A DNA stretch of 64,000 bases from Lindgomyces ingoldianus (Eukaryota > Ascomycota > Dothideomycetes > Pleosporales > Lindgomycetaceae), in assembly GCF_010093535.1 (NCBI RefSeq), contig NW_022985168.1:283924-347923 (forward strand), given 5' to 3'. The position numbers and the translations under genes are program-made. The notes under the pieces were generated by a model. The model was not told the origin of the DNA, did no database searches, and saw only the letters and a program-made list of their open reading frames with translations. Below, piece by piece: positions 1 to 11,969 of the stretch (the stretch's first letter is position 1; each line of letters opens with the position of its first letter).

Positions 1-1250
1 CTGTAAGGCTTAGGAGTAGTGTCTTAGGTTTTCTAAGTACTAGCTTTAAAACTTTAAACCTAGTAGGTCTACCTAATCCTTTTAGTTTCTAGTCTTAGAT
101 TTAGATAAAAAACTGCTATTATTTTTTATTTTTTATAATGTTATATTTAACCTTAGCTATCTACTATATAATGTTAAATGTAAGGTAGTTATTGCTAATG
201 TTTATCTAGTAAAGCATAACTATGTAATAGCTTAGGTAGTTATGTTATAAACTACACTTTTAGCATTTACATTTCTAGAACTATCTAGAGAGTTCTTTTA
301 CTAAAGTGCTAAAGGTTTAGTCTTAAAAAGAAAACTATTTTTCTCTTTTTTAAATATTTATAATATACTCTTAAATTTAAGTCTTTTTTTATATCTTTTA
401 AAAATTATAAGGTCCTGTAACACTGTATTTAGGCTACTAAAGTTTTAAATAACTACTTCTTAGTATGCTTTAGAACAGTTATTTAAAAAGTAGTTTTTTT
501 TTATTACTAGTAAAGTTTATTATTTAATCTTTCTAATATTTTCTTATCTATAAGGCTATATTTAGTAGTAATAGCTTTTATTATTACAGTAGTATTTTTA
601 TTCTTTCTCTTCTAAAAGTTTAGGTAATTTTAGCAGAAATGCCTTACTTTTTTATAGTTTAAGTAGGCCTTGTCCTCTAGCTACTTTTATTATTCTTTTA
701 TTAAGGGCAGCTTATTATGTTCTAGAACTTAGCTTTTTTTTAAAAAAAAAGAGCTTTATATATGCTTTATATAACTAAAATCTATAGGTTTTTTATTATA
801 TTATAAAAGCTTTTTTTTTTTAGAAATAAACTTTAGTTTTTAGAAAGTTTTTTTTTTATGCTTTTTATAACAGTTGTTATAAGTTATTACTTATATAATA
901 AAGTTTTTAAAAGTAGTTAGCTTATTACTGTGTATAAATTTATTTTTTACTATTTTACTTAGTTTATTATAAAATATATAATAAAAAGCTTTCTAGTTTA
1001 TCTATCTACAGATAGCTAATTATTCTCTAAAGTATGCTGTGTAGTTCTAGACTAGGCTACTACTTTACTTTATAGTGTTTAATTTATTAGCTACAATTTT
1101 CTTTTTATTTAAAGTTTTATAAATAGTAGTTAAAGCTTTTTTAAAGTTTTTAACACTACTAAACACTTCTTTTGTTTTAGAGGTAAGTGTTGCGCTATTA
1201 GCTCTAAAGTCTATTTAGTTATCTGTGTAAGGCTAGAACTAGATTACAGA
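1..1250. repeat. AT-rich decayed repeat DNA, family not recognised
   Basis: The stretch is very rich in T, A and the dinucleotide TpA, with stop codons in every frame, the look of RIP-mutated transposon DNA. I could not recognise a protein motif or an LTR in it. It ends at the 5-bp target duplication (1251-1255) of the adjacent gypsy element, so it was the DNA into which that element inserted. Confidence 0.6.
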
Positions 1251-1255
1251 AAGGC

Positions 1256-1545
1256 TGTAACGGCGCAGGCAAGACAATGGGTCCGAATGCGGTATGAATC
1301 CACTCAGAGGCATATGGGAGTGCGTGGGGACTTAGAGACCTGGGAATACTAATGACACCTATAGGCCTTGTACGTAGGATATTAGAAAACTACTAAGCTA
1401 GCTACAGGGGCAAGGTGCGACTAAATACATAAGGGAATAGAGGTAACTGTAGGAGACTAGGTTAAGTCATAGTCAGGGCTGATACAGGGACCCTTTAGAT
1501 AGGATCTAAGCAACCTAAGATAGAACAATTTATAGAATTATTACA
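1256..1545 (-). repeat. 3' LTR of the gypsy element
   Basis: 290-bp LTR beginning TGTAACGGCGC and ending ATTACA (GTTACA with one G-to-A change). The outer half (about 1256-1380) is little mutated. The inner half (about 1460-1545) carries many G-to-A and C-to-T changes relative to the other LTR. Copies of the same LTR occur at 10172, 11674, 32820 and 38473. Confidence 0.9.
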
Positions 1546-2689
1546 CTACTCCCTCCTCTATAAGCTAATAGTTTTTATCTATAATATGTAAAACATATTT
1601 AAAACTACTTTAAAACTAATTTAAATAAAATATAATAAGTATAACTATCTTAACTAAAATTTCCTGTTACTAAGAAATAAACTAAAAACCTAATACTAAT
1701 ATAATGCCTTTATTATAATGTTTTTATTTAGTAGTAACTAGCAGTGTAGTTATTATTAATATAGTAAATTTATTATTTATAGTAATAAGTGTTTGCTTAC
1801 CTTACTTATATAGTCTAGTTAATGTTGTTAGTTTCTTTTTTAACTATTATTTAAATCTCTACTTTATAGGTATTATTATGCACCTAACATCTTATAGCTT
1901 AGTCTACTAACTAATTATAGTATTAAAGAAATTTACTATGCTGCTCTACCCCCCTTCTAGAGCCTCTTTAGAGGCGTTTTAAGTTATCTACTTTTAGGCT
2001 GCCTACGCCCTTACTTATAGCCTTTAAGTTAAGTTTTCCTATTAGTCTTTTAAATTAAAGAAATATAAATATTACACCTTATATAATAAAAAATGCAACT
2101 TTATATAAATATAGTTTAATACTGCTAGGGTATAGTTTACTAACACATGCGTAGGTCCTCTTATATTATAAGAAGAAATTCTTAGTCCTTTAAAGCTATC
2201 TTAAGCTATAGGCAGCAGCCTAAAATGTAGAAAGTAAAAAGAATAAGAAGAGAGCCTTTAAGGCTATTTTAGAGTCTACTTAGAACCTAGCACAGGTAGT
2301 GTAGGTTGTAAAAAGTTAGAAAGCTAGTCTTTCTACAGCTAGTGTCTAAGTAGCTTTGTTCTACTAAAACACTAAGCTGCTCTATTAGGTTTTAGCTCTA
2401 GAGGCTCTAGTGTTTAACTTTTAAGCAGACATTGCAGCGCTCTTAGGCAGTTAAGGATAAGGCAAAGGGGGTTTAGAAGGAGTTTAGAGGGGAGAGAGAA
2501 GAGGAAGAAAGGCAGAGGAGAAGGAAGAGAAGAGTCTAGAGGTGTCTAACAGCTTACTATTAGACCTTCCTAGCGCAATGTCTATAAAGTTGTAATACTA
2601 TTATATATAACTATAAATTTACTTTTTACTTTTATACTTTATTGTCTACTAAGTAATCTATGCCTTTTACACTAGCTTTAAAAGCCTTA

Positions 2690-3165
2690 ATCTACTTATA
2701 TAAGGCCTTTAAAAGTCTTAGCTAATTTACATACTTATTATAAAAAGCCTTTAGTTTATAAGGAGACTTTATAAAATTTAAAGCTTTATACTAGACTAAA
2801 TTAGGGTTATGTTCTACTTATTTTACCTAGTACTTAAGTATTTTTTAGTAGAGCTTGCTAGTAAGTATTTCCTTTACTTTTTACTTCTTTACTTTATTAA
2901 TAGTAATTCTAGAAAGTTTTAAAGGTTCTTATTTTAGAAGCAGATCTTAAGAGTCTTTATAAAGCACTTTTAGTGTAAAGACGTTATGTATCTTTAACTC
3001 TAAAAGTAGTTTTAAGTAGTATAAGTTACTAACTTACTTAAGTACTTTAAAAAGACCTTTTTATTAATTAGATAGTTTTTAGCTAGGTCTCTAAATAGCT
3101 AGGTTCTTTATGCTTAAGTAGACAATATTGCTAACCTTCTAGTTAACTAGCTAGCAGTAGCAGTT
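2690..3165 (-). pseudogene. Gypsy integrase C-terminal domain and chromo-like tail, RIP-decayed
   Basis: One minus-strand frame can be read across about 470 bases if stops are ignored. It shows the hallmark gypsy integrase C-terminal pattern: VYLSIKNLA, then RPS.KLSN, then FKVLK.VSN, then LKIHNVF. A chromo-like segment follows (ILTSKLY.KILKY.VK.VEHNP). All interruptions are TAA or TAG. This is a relic, not a gene. Confidence 0.85.
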
Positions 3166-3517
3166 AACTATAGTTTGCATCTAATCTTAGGCCTTTTCTA
3201 TATAGGTCTTAGCTAGCTCTTAGGCTGCGTGTATGCAGGTTGCTAATGCTAGAGCATCTTTTTAATTTAACTTATCTATAGCTATAATAAGTTCTGTAAA
3301 ATGTTTCTAGTCCTAGCTTTAACATAGTTTAGAGCTGTATAAAACTTAATATAAAGACATTTTAATTATTACATAAAGTAAGGTTATCTAAGCCTAATTA
3401 ATTAAAGGTAGTAAGGAACTCTAGTTATCTTAGTAAAAAAATATAAAAGGCTTTAGTCTTTAATTAATATACTTATTTATAATCTCTATTTAGCTATTTA
3501 TTTCTTTATAATAGGTA

Positions 3518-5383
3518 ACGTACTTCATGGGCGAGTTGCTCACACACCTGAGTCGCTTACTTTTGCCAAGACCCCACCCTAACAAACTCTATTATAGCCC
3601 ATAACAACCCGCTCTGGCACTATATAGTACAGTACAGCCTAGAATATTATTTAGATACTACTTCTGCTTCTTGCTTACATGTTTGCGTGTTATGCCTAGT
3701 CTAATTGCACTATCTGCAGCGCCTTTAGGATAGCTTACTTACTTTAGCTTGCACCTGCTTCTTTGCCTTCTTCCTGTTACTGCGCGCCTTAAACTCCTTT
3801 AGAGCTGTTAAGCGCAGGCCTTTCTAAATTATTAAGGTTTTTTCTGCCTTAATCTGCTTTTTTTTATGTAATTTATGTTATGTAGCAGCCTTATTAGCTG
3901 CTTAAAGCTTAGTAATTTCCTATTACACTAACACTAGCTTATGCGCAATTATTGCTGCCCCCTTTAAGACTTTCTTAAACGCCTTAACTATAGAAGTTAG
4001 TAAACTATTTATATGCTTCTAAATCTTTATTTTTATAAGCATTAATTACAACCTAAGTTCTAAGGTATTACTTAGGGTTTGCAACTGCTAGGGCTTATTA
4101 TATATAGGTAGTAGTAGTAATAGAGTGCGCAACTTTATATTAAGGCTTATTATAACTTATTATAGGTTAAAAGGAACTAATCTAGCGCCTTAGAACCCTC
4201 CTTAGATATTACTAGAAGTAATTATAGCATTATAAGCTGCTTTAAAGCATAGCAGGAACTCTATTTTTATAATATAAGTAATTTAGTTGCGCATAAGGTT
4301 TTTAGCTTAGCGCCTATACACCTTCTTTAAAGGAGTAAAACAACCCACATTAAGTAGCTGTAAAAGGTGTAATAAGTAAAAAAGCATGTAGATAGTAATA
4401 ATCTTATTATTCTTATAGTATTACTAGAAATAAAGTAAGTTGTAGCTCTTATAGCTGTTAATAACTAGCAGACAGTAGCTGCTAACAGTACACTTCTTTA
4501 TATGCGCGTTAAAGTGCTTTAACTAGTCTAGACTAAGCTAATTAGTAGTCTAGCTGCGCTTAGAGATTACAATAACTTAATCCTAAAGTAGATTTTCCTC
4601 CTTATACTAGTTTAAAAAGTAGTTGCTACCCTAAAAGATAATAAAGGGCAGAATAGCCTACCCTTTAGCATTAATGCCCTAGATAGCTGTTGTCTACTCC
4701 TAGTTGCCTAGCTAGACTGCTTTTAGCTGTTCTTGTCTCTCTAAACCTGTAACAACTGCTCTAGTAGATATCTAGCCTATTATAAACTTTGTCTTGTTAA
4801 AGTTGTACATGTTGTTATCCTAGATGCTATACTTAGCTTTAATATTCTTTATAAAGTTAAACTAGCCTTAAATTACTGCAGGATTTTTATAAAGGGCTCT
4901 TTTATAGTTGTACTTACGCTTAAACTTTACTTTAAGCTCTAGGTAACACTTAACAAACATATTAGGCTAGTTTATGCTAATATAGCCTATATTGCGCTTA
5001 GCGCGTAAAGAATTAGCTATATTAGCCACAGCTGCTAGCTAGGGGGGAAATCCTCGCGCATCTAGCTTAAGTATGTGCTAAATAATTACCTGCTTCTTAT
5101 TATTGTCTAGCTTCTATAAGTTAGCTGTACAATTAGCTTAGAAAGGTTATCTAGCGCGTTAGTTACTTATTGTCTTTTAAGGGACCTTATAGATAGCTGC
5201 AGCGCGTTAGTTAGAGAGTGTTGCGTCTTGTTTAAGAGCTTAGAGCGTAAGCTGCATCTAACATTTCTTTAACACGTTTAAGTAGTGTTGTTAGGAATGC
5301 ATTAGTGTAGGAAGAGTAGTGTGGTGGGGTCTTAGCAAAAGTAAGCGACTTAGGTGTGTGAGCAACTCGCCTATGAAGTACGT
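3518..5383 (-). mobile_element. Fot1/pogo-type DNA transposon (Tc1/mariner superfamily), decayed
   Basis: 1,866 bp bounded by inverted repeats of roughly 60 bp that begin ACGTACTTCAT. TA lies immediately outside both ends (3516-3517 and 5384-5385), the standard target duplication of this superfamily. On the minus strand a decayed transposase can be read, including NMYNFNKTKFIIG followed by VVTG, matching the family signature YNFDETGF around the first catalytic Asp (D changed to N). Length agrees with Fot1 elements (about 1.9 kb). It is inserted in the integrase region of the gypsy element, so it is younger than that insertion. Confidence 0.9.
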
Positions 5384-6176
5384 TAGTAGAAAGCTTAACT
5401 TTTATGCCTAAAATTTAATAAAATTTAGACTAGAAACTAGATATAAACTAAAGTCCTTAATTAAAAATAATAGTTTTAAGTGTGTAGCTAAAATAGTACA
5501 CTTATTAAATAAATAAAGTAGCTATTTTTTAAGCATTAATTATTTTATAGCAAAGGATAAAAATAGCTTATTTTAATAAGTAATTAATTATAACTATAAT
5601 CTAATTATATCTAGACTTGTCTTTAAATAACTCCTTAAAGTTAATGCATAGGTGCTGCATTAGTTAAGCAGGAATTAGTAGAGGGTAGATAAAGCCTAGA
5701 GTTTAGGTCTATTTTAAATAAGCCTTATAACAAGAAAAGTAATTTTATATATATTATTTATAAGTAGCCTCTATACTCTTTTAGTAGTATTTTTAGGCTA
5801 GTAACTAATAAGTCTTAGTAGCACTTAGGTGTGCTAAAAAATACTTAGTTATAGACTTTTTAAATAAGTTAGGTACACAGTAATAAGTCTGCTAGCATAC
5901 ATAAGTAGTTAGTATAGAGAAGTAGTCTATTTCTTATTTAATAATAGTAGAGTAAGAGTTCTTACTTTTATGTAAAAAAAGCTTAATTTTTTTAAAGTAA
6001 TATATTAATTAATTTTAAAGAATTTAAAAACATAAGCTAGTTTAGTTCTTTTATAATATTTAGTGTAGCTGCTTAAGTTATTATTTAAGCAATATAGTAC
6101 TAGGCTAATTTAGAGTTAATTTAAAGGTGCAGTTAGTGCAGTTTTAGTAAAACTTTTAACTTATTATTAGTTTAAG

Positions 6177-6328
6177 TGTAAGGACGGAGCTCTGTACCAC
6201 TACGCCAATACAACCAAAAAGGTGCGAATAATCAACCAACGTTAATTATTGCGTACAGAATAGTATATATACCCGTCGCACGTAAGCACCATCTCGGCCT
6301 TACACGTAAGCGCCATCCCGGCCTTACA
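6177..6328. repeat. 152-bp solo LTR of a second retrotransposon family
   Basis: A GC-richer, unmutated patch inside RIP-decayed DNA. It starts TGTAAGG and ends CCTTACA and is flanked by the 5-bp direct repeat TTAAG at 6172-6176 and 6329-6333. These are the signs of a solo LTR (or a very small LTR-like element). Near its right end a segment of about 25 bp, CACGTAAGC.CCAT followed by CGGCCTTA, is present twice in tandem. Orientation cannot be decided from an LTR alone. Confidence 0.8.
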
Positions 6329-6689
6329 TTAAGCTGCTTTTAAATTTTCTACATCTTGTTTACAACAACTAAGAATGTCTGCCCTAGTGTTGTTTTTACT
6401 AGGGGTGTACTTAATTTAATAGCAATACTAAGCTAACTTTTTAGCTTAATAGACTTAATAAGCATTTAGCACCTTTATTATTATAAAGTACTTTAATAAA
6501 TAATAATTAGTATATACTAGGGTGCTTATTACTATAAATGTAAGCTTAGCTTTTTATTATTTAAACACAGTAATAATTACAAATAGCTTTTTATTATGTA
6601 TTTTCTAGTTTAGCTTTAAACTAGATAGGACCTTACTATAAAATAATACAAAGCACTAATTTCTATTTACTTATTTCTAAGAAAGGACT

Positions 6690-7470
6690 TCTGCTACTAC
6701 CTTATTAAAAGTGTTAGTTTTAATTTTAGTTTATAATATAAAGTTAAAATAGTAAAGCATAGGTATACTTAGTAGCGCAGACTTTAGCTTTTTAAAAGCT
6801 ACATTACACTCTAAAGTCTATATAAAAGAGGTAGTAAAGCTCTAAAGCGTAATAATTAGTTTTACTATATAAAATTTTTTTAGAATAAATTACTAATAAA
6901 ATTTAGTAAAGCTTAGGAAAAATTTCACACCTGTTATAGTAGTAGGCGCCTGCTAGTTGCGTAGCACCTTTACTTTCTCTAGGTTAACCTCTAGTCCTTT
7001 GTTTAAAAGTATATAGCTAAAATACTTTATTTAAGTAACATAAAATTTACTTTTTTTAATCTCTACTTATAATCCTGCTTACTAGAGCCTTTCTAAGACT
7101 TTTTTAATATAAAGAATATAAGTTGCCTTATCTTTTAAGTAGATAAAAATATTATTAAAATAAGTAATGTAAAAATTATTTAAATAGTTAATTAATATAT
7201 TATTTATATAGTGCTAGTAAGTTGCTAGACTATTACATAATCTAAAAAGTAAGACTTTATACTTATAAGTTTTATATTATGTTTAAAAAGTAGTACACTT
7301 TTTAGAGCTTAGATTTATCTTAATTTTATTAAAAGCTATGTAAATATTAAACTTAGTAAAAATTACTACTTTAGTAAGTTTTAACAGAAGTTTATTTATA
7401 CACAGTATTAGATACATATTCTTATAAGTAAAAGTGTTAAGTTTATAGTAATTAACATAGATACATAAGT
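6690..7470 (-). pseudogene. Gypsy reverse transcriptase domain, RIP-decayed
   Basis: A single minus-strand frame reads through the RT fingerprint if stops are ignored. It contains FTKFNIYIAFNKIKI (for FSKLDL..A..QIRI), LFRLCNSLATY.HYIN (for FGLCNAPATFQ), YITYFNNIFIY in place of the catalytic YLDDILIY, and later FFLSFTKFY (for FLGFANFYR). The two catalytic Asp residues read as Asn, a G-to-A outcome. No activity is possible. Confidence 0.9.
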
Positions 7471-8719
7471 TACTATTTAGTTTTTATACATAAAAGATAA
7501 AAGATATAAAAAGGCTTTAACTCTACTTAATAAAGCTATATTTTAGATTGTTTATAATATATTTTTTTATTGCCTCTAGCTCCTCTAGGTTCTGTTTGTA
7601 CAACAGACTATAACTGTTAGGGAGAGGCTCTGTAAGGACAATCTTATAGTTATATAGACAATGTACTAGTAGCTAGTAAGCTGCTGTGTAGCTAAATATA
7701 TCTTAGTACTAATAGTATTTAAAGAGTAATTAGAGGTTTACTAATGCTTTAGTTTTATGTTTAGTGTCTAACTATAAAGCTTACTTATCTTTAATTAACT
7801 ACTTAATTTTATAAATAAAAGTTAAAAAAAACTTATTTTTTTTATATTAAAATAAAAAGCATTTGCTAAAATTAAAGTAATAGTAGCTAAATAAACCTTC
7901 TTTAGACCTATTCTAGACTTTTTAATAGATAAGTAGAAAAATAATTTAAGTATTTTTAGACTATAAATAATAAGAGATCTATATAATTTTAGTAGCCTTA
8001 GTAAACCCTTAATGCAGTAGATTATTAGGCTATATAACTACTAAAATTAGTTCTTTTTTTATAGTGCGTTACATTATTTAATATCTAGCTCTACTTTTTT
8101 ATTATATATAGGCTAGGTTAATTGCATAAGCAAGAGTAGTAAAAGTTTATAAGTAGGTAGATATTTACTAAGCTATATAATTTAATTTCTTTTTATATCT
8201 AAATAAAAATTAAAATAACATAACTATTTAATACTAATAATGCAATTCTAGAAGCTAAAGTCTATAATAATAAAAAGGCAGTTTTAGATGCTTCTTCTAT
8301 TAATTTACATGTGTAGGCAGATATACTAGTAGACAGGGACTTAGATCTAATTTTAAAAGCCCTTAACTATAACTTTAAATAGTAAGTGTTAAATAGAGAT
8401 ATAAAAGCATTAAAATAATAACTTAGTAGTTAGTAAGTTAATAAATAGAAAACTATAAGTACTAGTATTAACTAAAAAATTTAAATAAACTCTAATACTT
8501 TTTAAATATAAAATAGTAGAAACTTAAAAGTGTTTTTTTTTAAATAAGTGTAATAAATTAATGTTTAATAAATTATACTTACTTAAGCCTAGAATAAAAA
8601 GGTTTTTTAAGTATTACTATTTTTTATTTAAAAAGCATTTAGATTAAAATTATTTATGTTTATAAATTTTTCTTTAGAATCTTACTACTCTACTTCTATT
8701 TCTTGTACCCTAGAGATAG

Positions 8720-8762
8720 GGCAGTTGCTAGTAAAATGTTTTAGTTTTTTATAATTATAACA
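8720..8762 (-). pseudogene. Gag CCHC zinc knuckle, decayed
   Basis: The minus strand reads CYNYKKLKHFTSNCP, the C-x2-C-x4-H-x4-C zinc knuckle of retroviral-type Gag proteins, with the second Cys changed to Tyr (G-to-A). It lies upstream of the RT in the element's own orientation, as expected for gag. Confidence 0.75.
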
Positions 8763-10171
8763 GTTACTAGGAGTTGTCTGTCTTTCTAGGGCAGGTGTTT
8801 AGCTAGATTGTCTATAGGTAATTAAGGTAAACTAGAGTACTAACAGAGGTGCAGGTTAGGGTGCACTAGAATAGTATACTGCTTTAGATGTATTACTAGA
8901 AACCTTTTAAGACTAATTTATACTAGGTCTAATAGTAGACTATTAGGTAAGATTAACAGTTTACTTTAAAATAGTAGAGGTATTTCTTCTTTCTATGTTA
9001 TAAGCTGTTAGGTAGGCTACTATAGTCTTAAAAAAGCCCTTTTAAGTGTGCTTAAAACCTAAGTTTAGTACTTTTAAGCTAGGTAGTATTTTTTTTATAA
9101 GTAAAAAAACTATTTTACTTTTAATATAAACTCTTTAATAGCAGCACTAATAAAGTAAGCTTTAAAAGTAAAAAATACTTTTTCTTTACTTATTCTTAAA
9201 GTTTAAAACACTTATTACACCTTTATCTTTTTATTACTAGTAATAAAGTACATTTATAAAAGCTTAATTATTTTTTTTATGTTTTTAAACTAAAAGTTGT
9301 CTAATTTAGCTAGGTATTTAGGCTCTAGGTATTCCTTTGCAATACTAGCAGTGTGTTCTTATACTAACGCTATGTGTGCGCGCTTACTCTAATAGTAATC
9401 TAAATTAATATTAAGTCTATTTATAATAAAGGCTTGCTATTATTTAAACATAAGTTTTTTACTATTTATAAAGTTTTTAATCTTAAGTGTGCGTTTAGTA
9501 AGGTAGCTTTAAAAAAGCTTAAAAGTACCTAAAAAGTCTCTTACTATTAGTGTAGTATAAGTAATTTAAGGCATTATTAGAGGTAATTTAGTAGTTAGTA
9601 GAGGATAATTAAGACTAATAGTTTTTAATCTAGTTAGCTATTTAATTTATGCTCTTAATTAAGCAACTTAGTTCTTAAGAGCTATACTACTAAAGTTTAA
9701 CTTTAAATTTAGTAAGTTTTTAGCTTTAGGTTCTATAAAAGAGAGTTTAGCTATTAAGGTTAGTAGTAGTTTAGTTTTAAAAGTAGGTATCTTACTTTAG
9801 CTATAGCTAGAATAGGTTGCAGTCTTTATAATAAGATCTAATAGTAGTTAAAAGTTAGGCATTAGTAGTTGTTCTTAATTCTAATAAGTTATTAGTAGTT
9901 TTTAAGTTTTTACTTTAGCACACTTTTTATAACTTTTCTAAAAGTAATTTTAATTATAGAGGATAAGAAGTTCTAAACCTAAAAGCTTTAGTTAATAAAA
10001 GGTTTTTAAGATCTTATCTATACTAACTAAATAATTTAATATAATAGTATGTAAAAAATTATAACCTAAACTAAATTAAACACTTTTTAGAACTTAAACA
10101 TAGTTAAATAAATAATTAATATAATGTTATTAATAAGGCTATTACTAGTAAAAGTAAGTTTTTTAATATAA

Positions 10172-10461
10172 TATAATAGCGCAGGCAAGACAATAGGTCT
10201 AAATGCAGTATAAATCTACTTAGAGGCATATAGAAGTGCGTGGGGACTTAGAGACCTAGGAATACTAATAACACCTATAGGCCTTGTACGTAGGATATTA
10301 GAAAACTACTAAGCTAGCTACAGGGGCAAGGTGCGACTAAATACATGAGGGAATAGGGGTAACTGCGGGGGACTAGGTCAAGTCATGGTCGGGGCCGATA
10401 CAGGGACCCTTCGGATAGGATCTGAGCGACCCGAGATGGAACGATTCGTAGAATTGTTACA
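10172..10461 (-). repeat. 5' LTR of the gypsy element
   Basis: Same 290-bp LTR as at 1256. Here the inner (left) half is mutated: TGTAAC has become TATAAT and ATGGGTCCGAATG has become ATAGGTCTAAATG. The outer (right) half is intact and ends GTTACA before the AAGGC duplication. The pattern mirrors the 3' LTR. Confidence 0.9.
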
Positions 10462-10466
10462 AAGGC

Positions 10467-11594
10467 CTTCTAGGTGTAGTTCTATTTAGAATATTATTTC
10501 TATGTTAGTCTAAAATACTTTTTTATTATATTATATATAAAAGTAACATCTTATAAAAAATAGGTAAAGGTTTTTTAGTAATTCTCTAAAAGGCTTTAAA
10601 AAGGCTAGCTTTAAAGTCTTTTTAGCTATAATACTTACTTTTTTAGTTAAGATATTTTAAATCTTTACTAGCTTTACTTATAACTTATGTATTTAATAAG
10701 CATAACTAGTAGCCTTTTAGAGGCTTATTAGTTTAAAGAGGTTTTATAATTTTATTACTTTTTAGTAAAAGCTTATAATTTTTTATTAAAGGCTTACTAG
10801 TTTACTAAATTTTTTACTAATCTACTAAAGTTTTTTAATGTTGTCCTAGATTAAATTAATCTGTTCTGCTAAGACAGCTTTACTTTAGGTAGAGACTTCT
10901 ATAGATTCTAACAAGGCTGTGTAGGCTATGTTAGAATCTAGATTATGTTAAGAGGTATCTATACTTTTTAAAAGAGTAGTGTTTAATGTTATAATTCTTA
11001 CTTTATAGAAGCACTTAAGTCTTATAGTATTTCTAGGGGAGAAGTAGAACAGATAGTAGGGGCTAACAGTAGGGTGTACAGTCCTACGTATAGGCTAATA
11101 GGCTCTTAGAGGGGAATAAAGTAACTAGATTATAGTTTACCCTTAATGCAGTAGTAAAAAAGCTAGGTTAAACAGTCCTGTTAGATAGAATATATAGTGT
11201 AAGATATATAAATAGTATTATAGCTCTTTAGAAAGCTAAATGCTACTTAGTCTATGTAAAGAATAAACTAAACATTAAATATACCTTCTAAAAGTTGTTT
11301 AAAGTAGGAACTATATACATGTACTAGAGGTGCTAAGGGGAGCTAGAGAAGTTTATAGGAGCCTGCTAAAAGGAGCTCCCCTAAGCTCTCTTAAGCTCCC
11401 TAGACTTGCGGCCTATCCTTCCTATTAGACAACGCATTCCTCCATTACTGCGGGCAGCTGTGCCGCTTCCGTGTCCTCCAACTGGTCCATAAGCGAGCCC
11501 TGCCCCAATCCAGCTAGATTGTGGAGCACTGCCGGTGGAGTTACGCTGGTCCAACCGTAGACCGTAACATTAACCTCCTAGCTAGCACAGCAGA
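10467..11594. repeat. AT-rich decayed repeat DNA with a GC-richer patch near 11.4-11.6 kb
   Basis: Mostly TpA-rich sequence without recognisable motifs. From about 11400 the base composition rises and the sequence looks unmutated. It leads into the internal edge of the LTR at 11674, so it is probably the untranslated leader and start of gag of a second element sharing that LTR family. On the minus strand a short open stretch begins MDQLEDTEAAQ; I do not assign it a function. Confidence 0.45.
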
Positions 11595-11673
11595 AGGATA
11601 TATATAGACGGATAGCTGTACGCGACAATTATTAATAAAGCTGTTACTAGCAAAAGTAAGTCTTCTAATATAA

Positions 11674-11969
11674 TATAACAGCATAGGCAAGACAATAGGT
11701 CTAAATGCAGTAGGAATCTACTTAGAGGCATATAGAAGTGCGTGGAGACTTAATAACCTAGGAATCCTATTAACACCCATAGGCCTTGTACAAAGGATAT
11801 TAGAAAACTACTAAGCTAGCTACAGGAGAGAGGTGCAACTAAATACATAGGGGAATAGAGGTAACAGCAGGGGGCGGGGCCAGGCCGAGTCAGGGTCGGG
11901 GCCGATACAGAGACCCTTCGGATAGGTTCTAGGCGACTCGAGATAGAACGATTTATAAGAATTGTTACA
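11674..11969 (-). repeat. LTR remnant of the gypsy family, internal edge still attached
   Basis: About 296 bp matching the LTRs at 1256 and 10172, starting TATAAC and ending GTTACA. The roughly 60 bases just left of it (for example CAAAAGTAAG) match the sequence left of the LTR at 10172, so it is a 5' LTR with leader rather than a solo LTR. No target duplication is found. It abuts pogo-derived sequence on the right. Confidence 0.8.

Larger units (their letters stand above)
1256..10461 (-). mobile_element. Full-length RIP-decayed Ty3/gypsy LTR retrotransposon with nested insertions
   Basis: Two 290-bp direct repeats (1256-1545 and 10172-10461), starting TGTAAC and ending GTTACA, bound the element. 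It is flanked by a 5-bp duplication AAGGC at 1251-1255 and 10462-10466. The minus strand carries, in Ty3/gypsy order, a Gag zinc knuckle (about 8.7 kb), reverse transcriptase (about 7.4-6.7 kb) and the integrase C-terminus with a chromo-like tail (about 3.2-2.7 kb). Reading frames are littered with TAA/TAG at positions where the family has Trp or Gln, as RIP predicts. A Fot1/pogo element (3518-5383) and a 152-bp solo LTR (6177-6328) are nested inside, each with its own target duplication. It cannot encode active proteins. Confidence 0.92.
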
